Of a stretch of DNA of 64,000 nucleotides, positions 55,811 through 64,000 are shown in pieces. Location: NCBI RefSeq assembly GCF_029784135.1, contig NC_073745.1, positions 51,598,285-51,662,284 of the forward strand, given 5' to 3'. The notes beneath the pieces were generated by a model. The model made no database searches. It was not told where the DNA came from and saw only the letters and a list, made by a program, of their open reading frames with translations. The position numbers and the translations under genes were made by a program. The stretch is from Toxorhynchites rutilus septentrionalis (Eukaryota; Arthropoda; Insecta; Diptera; Culicidae). Every line of letters starts with the position of its first letter. Position 1 is the first letter of the stretch.

Positions 55811-56928
55811 CTAGCTGACCAGGTAATCGTTGTTCTGTCAAATAAATTATCTCTAGTGAATATTTTAGGTGAATAAAACACACTAATGTATTGTAAGTGT
55901 GTTTGAATATTTAACGATCTATAAAATAAATTGAATGGGACCGATAAAAACAAAACGAATTAAATGATTTGAACGAAAGGTTGAATGATGTTTCTTGGTG
56001 TATTTCATTAACGTAACTGACATGTTTGTTCTCTTAAAAGTTAAACCTAAAGGGAAAATAGGATAGCTTAGAAAGACTGAGAGATTTTTCGCCAAAGAAA
56101 TCCTTTTGACTTGTACTGAAGTCACACATATTCTAGAGCTTGTCACTCAGAATGTATCCAAGGCGTCTTGTTCGTCATAGAAATCTCAACTAATTACTAA
56201 TAAATTCGCAAGTAGTACGACGTTGAAAAGGCAAACCTTGGGAACGTTAGTGCCATTGAAGAAGAACATGACGAGGGTCGTATGAACGGTATGTGTCAAT
56301 GATGAATTCCAGATTATTGTTTTTTCTTCGAATCATGATTTCTCGCGTCACTGTGCATTCGCTATCATGATTCCAGCAGCGCTTGTGCTTTGGATCTACT
56401 CACGTGCTCTCCAGCTGATGTTTTATCAGGATTGATGGCAATAGCGTGATTGTCATTTTGTAATCCGAGCAAATGTGAGATGGAGATGCTCCCTGCTTTA
56501 GACAAATTGATGTTACTTGCGCATGTGTAGATGGATGTTCAATGAAGCGGGCGTTGTGCCATCAGTCATTGAACAACTTAAATAAATTCGTTCTGTTGAA
56601 AAAACGAACAACGGTTAAATTATTAGAATATTGTTCACACAAAAATAATAAAATCGCAATTAAAAATAGGGAATTGGGGTCAAAATTTAATATATGTATG
56701 TTATATGTATGGTATGAAGTCAAATTTTTTAAAAAAATAATTTTTTTTTGCATTGAGCCACTCTATTCGGTATTAAATATATGGTAATCGGTATCTTACC
56801 TGTATCATATATAGTTTACAACCTATTCTCATGCCTACCAATTATTTTGAGCGTGATTTCATCAAAATCGGTCGAGCCGTTGCGGAGTTCGGTAACAAAC
56901 ATCATGACACGAGATTGTTATATATATA
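55811..56928 (+). mobile_element. CTAGCTGACC element, tandem copy I (short)
   Basis: Starts CTAGCTGACCAGGTAATCGT; shares TATTGTAAGTGTGTTTGAATA near the start and CAAAATCGGTCGAGCCGTTG near the end with copies II and III; ends GACACGAGATTGTTATATAT. It lacks about 1 kb of the interior. A 5'-truncated SINE tail lies at 56082-56272. No coding capacity. Confidence 0.75.
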
Positions 56929-59027
56929 CTAGCTGACCCGGCAAACGTTGTTCTGCCATAAAAATTAACTCTAGTGAATATGTTGATTGCTAAATAAAAA
57001 ATAACTGACGTATTGTAAGTGTGTTTAAATGTTTTAACGATCTACACATACGTTAAACGTTCGTGACTTATGTGTTCATACTTGTGTTTGACATACCGAG
57101 GAATAGACCGCCAAGTCGATGACCACCGACAAAAATTAAAAAAACTCGCCATTGCTTTTGTTAATTCGATGTATTTCATTCACGAATCTGACATGTTTGT
57201 TCTCTCGAACGTTAAATGTAAAGTGAAAATAGGAACATATTTTTGTCGTAAAGTAGACAAATTAAATAACAAAATTTTAATCGAACTACAGAACTCAACA
57301 TTGCTATGAGCATAGAATTGAGCGTTCAGTTAAGGCGAATATGGCACTGAGCCAATTTTCATTTATAATTTTTGTTTTGAAAGCGTGTTTATTTCGCTCG
57401 AAAATTCATAACAATTTTCGCTTCACAGAAATGGAATACGAAGCTCAGTGACGTCTTTATCGCATCGCGTTTCAAGGTTGGTGGACTTAAGGATTTAAGT
57501 AGAACGCATGACAAAATGCGATACTGCAATCGATTCGGGTAATTTTGACTCGATCGATTTTCATCAGAATGTTTTAGGAGATTTCTCAGGGCATATTTTG
57601 CCGACTACCCAAATTAAAAATGTGCATACCTCGTAATCCTCGCTTCTGCCATCCAACCGAATACATCCAGCAAGGTGTGGAACCGAATTCGTGTAATTTT
57701 GTAATAAAGCTCAGTGCAACGACCTCAAATACAGATGGGTTTTGTTTATCTGATTTTTTGTGATAGGGTCTAGATAAGGTCGGGTCGATCCCTAATAAAC
57801 AAACATATCTCTCCTCGCACGATCCTTGTTTGCGGATCGTGCGATACATAGCTTGAAAGTTTTAGTTTTTTAGAGCCCTATACATCTTCTGTGAAGGATG
57901 AGAAGGGAAGAGATCACTGAAGAAAAAGGGTAGTCGATCGGCTGCCACGAAGGGGAACGGTCGTGCTTCCTGCAGAAAGGGAAAAGGTGTGTTTTTATTT
58001 TTTAAGAAATGAAAATGCCCAAACCGCGCGGGCGCTTCATCAGTCTTCATTTCATTCATGTTATGTTCAAAACACGGGCTGTAATATCATGAAAATGCAT
58101 GCGTTTATACCTGACAATAGCAAAGGCTGTGTTGTCATTACTCATGATAGCGTCTCGCAAGTGAGTGTATTTTTCTTCACACCATTTATGATTGTCTAGA
58201 ATCGCAATCGGTCGCTCTCTTCTTCTCTAACGTTCGCAAGTAATTCTACATTGAGATGGTGAACGTTAGGAACATTAGGAACGTTAGTACCATTGAAGAA
58301 GATGGAGAGCATCGCTTGAACGGTGTGGGTCAACGATGAACTCCAGATTATTGTGTCTTCTTCGAATCACAATTTCTCGCGTCGCTGTGCAGTCGCCTAC
58401 CATGACCCCACCAATGTCTTCAACAACATACACATTGAAAGTATACACGTGTTCTCCAGCCGGTGTTTCATGATGACAATAACGTGATTGTTACCTTGCG
58501 ATACGAGCATATATGATTTTAAGAATTTCAATAATTCATTATGCTTATTCAAAAAGTTTTCCAGCTCGACGGCAATGTGCATGGCTTTAACCTATTATAA
58601 GCACATGCGTGGATGAAAGTATGATGAAGCGAGTGTAGCGCCATCTGTCATTTAGGAACGTAATTAAATTCGTTCTCTCTGAAAAACGAACGATGGGTCG
58701 ATTAGTTGGATATTGTATACACCAAAGTACCAAAATCGTGATTGAAAATTAGTAATGGGGGTGAACCTTTGAGGTTATATGTATTTTTATGCCAAATTTA
58801 AGGAAAACAATACAAAAAACGTTATTTAGTTTTTTTTTGCATAGGGTCACCCTAATCGGTATTAAACATACGAAAATCGGTGCCCTAGCGGTATCATGTA
58901 TAGTTTACGTCCTATTCTCATGCCTCCAAAGTTTTTGTGCATAATTTCATCAAAATCGGTCGAGCCGTTTCGGAGGAGTTCAACCACGAACATCGTGACA
59001 CGAGATTTTTATATATATATATAGATA
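56929..59027 (+). mobile_element. CTAGCTGACC element, tandem copy II
   Basis: Starts directly at the end of copy I (CTAGCTGACCCGGCAAACGT) and ends GACACGAGATTTTTATATAT. Shared interior marks include CCAACCGAATACATCCAGCA (57653) and TCATGATAGCGTCTCGCAAG (58142). A short SINE tail similarity lies near 58204-58302. Non-coding. Confidence 0.78.
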
Positions 59028-61204
59028 CTAGCTGACCCGGCAAACGTTGTTCTGCCATATAAATTATTTCTGAATTCTGAGTGAATATTTTGGCTGTTCA
59101 ATAAAAAATAAGTAATGTATTGTAAGTGTGTTTAAATGTTTTAACGACCTACAAAATCATTCGATTGTGATCGATGAAGGATTGATTCCAAGTGGATATC
59201 GAGCAGATACGTGATCGTGTATTGCATTGGAAAGTGGAAAAATGGACTTCCCGAGCCGGAGTGTGATGTGGAGATGGAGATAAGATCTATGACATACAGA
59301 GAAATGGAGCGCATTAGATGATGATCGCTGACAAAAATAAAAAAAAACACAAACAAATCGTGTCGTTGATAAAATCTTTTTGGAAAACGCTTTGTACATT
59401 TTCCATCTGCTATGCAAGGTGTTAAAAGATTTAGATCACCACGTGGGCAATGAACAATAACAATATCGAACAGTCACTTATATTCCGGAATCCGATTGCT
59501 TTGAACCTCGATCGGATCTTACGATTCGTCTTTTGCATTCTGAAATCCGATTGACCTCAATTCATTCGTGCTAACTAATTAAATAACTAACTTCAACTAA
59601 TTAATCCGTTTTCGTGGAGCAATTTACTCTCTATCAGATTGGCAAACACGAAGGAATTTTAAATTGTCAAAATTTGAATGAAAATCATTACTCGATGCTG
59701 TTTAAATACTTAGAAGACAGCTCTAACTTAACGTTTTTTTTTCTATAAATCTCTTTGCATTTCCGTCAAAGCTTTATCCATAAATTAAAATCATTATCAG
59801 GGACAATTTCCGTTCAATATTTTTCCCCACTTGCAGAGAATGTGTTATTCTGTTACATAGAATACATATTAAAAACTGTTTTCTTTTTTTCCGTAGAGTT
59901 TTTTGTTTTCATTTATAATTTTCGTTCTAAAACCGTGTTAATTTCACCATAAAATTCATTGCCATTTTCGTTTCACAGAAATAGCTCAATGTTGAATTGA
60001 ATGGCAAGGCTACCACACTTGCACATCTCGATTGAACTTGAGTTGCGAGTCGTTCGAGTAATACTGATTCGATCGGAATTCAGAATAAGGAAAATAGTTG
60101 ATCAGTAGATGTCTCTGGAATTTCCGAGAAAATTACTCTATTTTTTGCTAAGAGTGTATTTTGTTGACTAATCAAACTAAAAATGTACGTATAAGGTAAT
60201 CCTCGCTTTTGTAATTCAACCGAATACATCCAGCAACATGTTGGACGGAATACGCGTAATTTTGTAATGGAGCTCTTTGAAGGCTTTATTTTTTTTTGTA
60301 TACACGGGCTGTCGTTTGAAAAAAGCCTGTGTCCGGGTTGCTCATGATAGCGTCTCGTAAGGGAATGTATTCTTCCTGAAATTGCTTCTGTTGATTGTTT
60401 CATAGGAGTCGCAGTCGTTCGCTCTCTATTATTGGCACAGCTCAAGACATGTCTTGACTGCGTCAATTAATCAAACGACACACATAAGTATCCATCGAGT
60501 GCACTCTCGTGTTTGTTTCGTCTCCTCCAACAACGTGTTCAAAAATATTAATTCAAAATGAGTAATGATGCTCTCAATGGTTGAAGTAACTGTGGCGCAT
60601 TGGATCTTCACACCATTTTTCCAGCCAGTTTTTTTTTATCAGGATTGAAGACAATAGCGTGATTTGTTATTTTGCATTTCGAGCATGTGTGTGATTAGAG
60701 TAATTTCAATAATTCATTGTGCTCATCCAAAAAGGCTTCCAGCTCGCCGGCCAGGCGCCTAGCTTTAGTCGAATTGAGGATACTTGCGTATGTGTGGGGT
60801 GAAAGTTCGATGAAGAGGACGAAGTGCCCTCCGGCATTTAACAACGTAAATAAATTCGATCTGTTTGAAAAAACGAACGATGCATCAATTATTTGGTATT
60901 GTTTATATAAAAATACAAATATCGCGATCAGCAATTGGACATAGGGATGAAAATTGGTTATATATTTTGGTTGTGTATTTTTTCAAGGCAAATTTATGCG
61001 AAAAATACAAAAACAAAATTATTTATATTTTTTTCTTGCATAGGAACACCCTAATCGGTATTAAATATAAAGTAATCGGGATCTTAGCGGGGTCATATAT
61101 AGATTACGATCGATTCTCATGTCTAACCCGTTTTTTGAGTATAATTTCTTTAATATCGGTCAAGCTGTTTCGGAGGAGTTTGACCACGAACATCGTGACA
61201 TGAG

Positions 61205-61287
<83 letters not shown>

Positions 61288-61290
61288 TAG
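59028..61290 (+). mobile_element. CTAGCTGACC element, tandem copy III
   Basis: Starts at the end of copy II, matches it through the interior (CAACCGAATACATCCAGCAA near 60218, TCATGATAGCGTCTCGTAAG near 60343) and ends in a long (TA)n run. Non-coding. Confidence 0.78.
61206..61284. repeat. (TA)n microsatellite
   Basis: About 39 TA repeats forming the tail of tandem copy III; the shorter (TA) tails of copies I and II are homologous. Confidence 0.95.
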
Positions 61291-63070
61291 ATAAAGAGGA
61301 ACACCTGTATCGTATTATATAAATATCCTCACTGTACGTTTAAAAAGTTTTCTGCAAAATCAAGCTACTCGTACGTATCGAAAGCTGTTTCCATTGTATG
61401 AAATTCCTTTATTTGCCGCACAAAAGATTTGTTCAACTTTCACAGAGTCTGTTCGAATTCCATGCACTCGGGTGCCCATCCCACCGTCAGTAACCAAACT
61501 CCGCATAGCATGCCAACCCCTGGCCCAATTCCCATCGACACTGCCATTGGCAGGCAGTCGGTATTAGCTGCTAGCCGGACAGACCACATAATGGCCACCG
61601 ATGGTAGGCCACCGCCACAACAGCGCGAAGAAAAACTAACCCGCCTCGAGGCAACCCCGAGCTGGGCACGTGTGGGGACGCGCGCGTTCGCTAAGCTTTT
61701 CTCTAAGCTACGCTCCACATGTGACGCTGAAATATGCGCCCATTTCGTCGTATACTTCGATTCCGAGTCCATTTGTCTATTTTTTCGATGGGAGGACCGC
61801 CCTCACTGCTATACACCGGTGGGGAGTGTTTCCCCCGAAAATTGGTACAGAACAAACGAGAATGCGAAGCTTTGTGTGTCCAATGAAGTGAGTAATTTGA
61901 GGAAATATCGAAGCTGTGTTTGCACAGCATGAAAACAACGGCGCGCAGCAAAAGAGAACCCACTCCGGCCGAAAACGTGGGCGTGGGCGTGTATGTTGTG
62001 ATGGGAAACCATTTTGACGGCTGGAAAATTGGCGTTTCTGGTAGGAGGACCGAGCAGAGCGGGTTTGATTGGAGCAGCAGGGATTGGTTGGAAAATATTT
62101 ACCTACCGTTCAAAGATAATGAAAAATAACTTTCATTCTTTAATAGACAAATGTGTGCGGCAAGCCAATGGAAGCTATTTCGGTACCAGCCAACAAAAAA
62201 AGGAAATTCTCTTGAACAAATTCATACCAATTTATACACATCGTTCAACATTGAACAGACTTTACGCCGAATTGATTCACAGGCAGTGTATTTGATAAAA
62301 CGGTCCCCCTATTTTGGATCGACTCTTCCTCAGCTGATACAATGTGGTGCACCCATTCTAGGATGATAGTCCAATTTCACAATATTCCGAATATCAGATA
62401 AATCATTTTATCTTTCCCATATTTCGGTCAACCCTCTGGGAGTGACAAACGAAGACACATCCTCTCGAAGCGTCCACCGTTTAGTCGAGCTACAAACAAG
62501 AGAAAATCCTGCGACCGAAAGAATGGGACACGGGATGTTGTTGGCAGTTCCCATTGTCTTGTGTTTGTCCTTCAGTCCTGGCATTTCTATTTCGAATGCT
62601 CAAACTTATGGGGGGGCAGCGGGGGCCAAAGCGCTGAGAGGACTAGAACCAGCTTTCATTAGCTGCCTAGGCAAGAGGTTTTCCCACAGCGGATATCTCC
62701 CAGGGCATAAATATATTGTCGATAAAAGTGTGAAAATGTTCATTTTATTGGGACAGCGTTGGGTTTATTTTTTTTTGTTTCGATTCGTTGTAGTTTACAG
62801 CACATGTTATGTTCTTCGATGCCCCGCTTCATAGCCGGTTGGGTTGAAAGTTCCATTTGATGTTCGAGTAATTTGAAGGGACAGTGTCAGTGTTAGGTCT
62901 GAATCAGATAAGAGAAGTGGAACTTGAGAGAAAAATGTGGCAACGATTTTTGGTAAGAAAATGTAAACAGTGAAAAAATTGACAGATGGTTTACGCTCTA
63001 AAAATTGAACAGAATGTTAAGATGTCTCTAAAACGGTGGGAGACATCATATATATGGTGGGAGGTTCGTA
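61291..63070. other. Unique-looking, less AT-rich region
   Basis: 61430-62900 is the most GC-rich non-repetitive part of the right end. Open frames exist on both strands (61429-61932 and 62442-62834 plus; 61772-61440 minus). The 62525 plus frame starts with a hydrophobic stretch (MGHGMLLAVPIVLCLSFSPG) but then runs into low-quality sequence. No splice-bounded or recognisable exon, so none is called. It could hold upstream regulatory sequence or a non-coding exon of the minus-strand gene. Confidence 0.4.
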
Positions 63071-63308
63071 CAGTAAGTTACATTTAATGCGACATTTTGC
63101 TAATTGGACAAACCTGTAATGCAACACGTTTAATTGGACATTTTTGTAAACATCGAGTTCGGGGCCCAAAATATGGCGCCACATTAAAGTTGCCACCAGA
63201 CGTAGACACTGTACCCCTCACATCGCCAATGTCCAATTACAGGTCAAAATCGTCTCCAATGCGACACTGAGTGGTGCCTCGGCATGTCGCATTAAATGTA
63301 AATTACTG
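63071..63308. mobile_element. Pogo-like MITE (238 bp)
   Basis: Inverted ends CAGTAAGTTACATTTAATGC and, reversed, CAGTAATTTACATTTAATGC, flanked by TA on both sides. CCAATTACAG/CTAATTGGACA-type inner repeats. No coding capacity. Confidence 0.82.
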
Positions 63309-64000
63309 TACATAACATTATTGATGTTAGCATCATCATGATAAACGCAATAAATTGAATGATTAAATAATTATACGAATGAATAATGTATGTACGCTCA
63401 GAAAACTACATCAAAATATGATTTCTGAATAAATCTCATTTTTTCAGTTTCGAACACACTCCGTAAAAAGCCATTTTGTAGCGCCCTCTAGTCCAAAGCC
63501 AATAAAACAACAAAAAACGACTACAATCAATAATTACGGAAATAAAATCCAGTTTTCGCGGTTTCAGTATTCAGTAATATATTTTGATAAAAGACTAGCT
63601 CATTGGCTTCAATTTGATATGTCGATCATCTAAATTAGTTCAGTGCTTCGAACAACAGCCATTTTTGGGAAAAAGTGGAAAAAAATGATTTTTCGGGCCA
63701 CCCTAAGATGGAAATGGCATCTGTTGGAGCAACCCTAGGATAAATAATACTTTCCGCAACAAACTTTCATATATCAAAAACCCTACAACAGTTGTGAACC
63801 CACTTATGGTCATTTCAATATCAGCAGCTTAAATCTGTTATCATTAAGCTCCCGATAGGAGAAAAATTTATCTCGATAGAGAGACAGAAACGTATTGAGG
63901 TGAATCTCTTTTTGAACTTAATTCCCATATCTATCAATACGGAAACAAGTAGCTAGTTGGCCAAAGTGGACCGCTTGAAACGTATCTGTATTCGTAGTCA
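63309..64000. other. No recognisable feature
   Basis: AT-rich sequence to the window end; no coding or terminal-repeat signals. Confidence 0.4.

Noticed and set aside
61429..61963. Open frames on both strands in GC-rich sequence
   Set aside because: No recognisable domain or conserved splice sites; the opposite strand is equally open.
62442..62834. Possible secreted protein ORF
   Set aside because: A hydrophobic stretch follows an internal Met, but the remainder is not protein-like and no splice or polyadenylation signal supports it.

Overview
The window looks like a piece of a culicine mosquito genome, most likely Aedes or a close relative. I infer this from its composition, not from a marker gene: AT-rich sequence, very dense mobile elements of the kinds common in Aedes (RNase-H non-LTR elements, RTE, L1/Tx1-like, BEL/Pao, mariner, pogo, piggyBac, tRNA-derived SINEs), short GT-AG introns and histone-type 3' stem-loops. 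No bacterial features are present.

The only host coding sequence I can defend lies on the minus strand. One exon at 46110-45747 begins with a start codon and signal peptide and ends at a splice donor. A second, Gln/Ser/Pro-rich exon at 7164-6720 has an acceptor and a donor. Their phases match (1 nt left over, 1 nt needed), so they may be consecutive exons of one secreted or membrane protein gene whose 38.6-kb intron is packed with transposons. The gene would continue left of the window. A dpr-type immunoglobulin protein is a weak guess.

Layout. 1-6.5 kb: 3' ends of two RNase-H non-LTR elements, a decayed PIN/XPG-like ORF, and a 5'-truncated L1/Tx1-like element nested in one of the RNase-H copies. 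6.7-7.2 kb: host exon. 7.3-11.1 kb: repeat carrying two decayed histone-gene copies (promoter, H4 front half, H1-like tail, 3' stem-loop) and a hairpin-rich MITE. 12.2-17.6 kb: gypsy integrase scrap, tRNA-like SINE head, a repeat with conserved ends (called ACG-ended here), a mariner, a decayed intron-containing ORF, a MITE and an RNase-H scrap. 18.1-23.1 kb: pogo-like transposon with a BEL/Pao element inside it. 24.6-26.7 kb: simple insect repeats. 26.7-30.3 kb: complete mariner interrupted by an RNase-H non-LTR element. 30.3-31.8 kb: piggyBac remnant ending in a large inverted repeat. 32-36.9 kb: tandem repeats, a SINE, mariner fragments. 38.3-44.55 kb: five adjacent satellite arrays, all of 8-bp period. 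45.7-46.1 kb: signal-peptide exon. 47.6-50.1 kb: mariner scraps, a 95-bp minisatellite, an R4/Dong-like fragment. 50.6-55.4 kb: an AP-endonuclease ORF interrupted by a 3.5-kb RTE element (itself holding a SINE) and by a pogo-like MITE. 55.8-61.3 kb: three head-to-tail copies of one non-coding element. 61.3-64 kb: mostly unique sequence with one pogo-like MITE.

I found no intact autonomous transposon: each transposase or polymerase frame carries a stop, frameshift, truncation or insertion. The most unusual structures are the chain of 8-bp satellites, the histone gene pieces inside a mobile repeat, and the three tandem elements.
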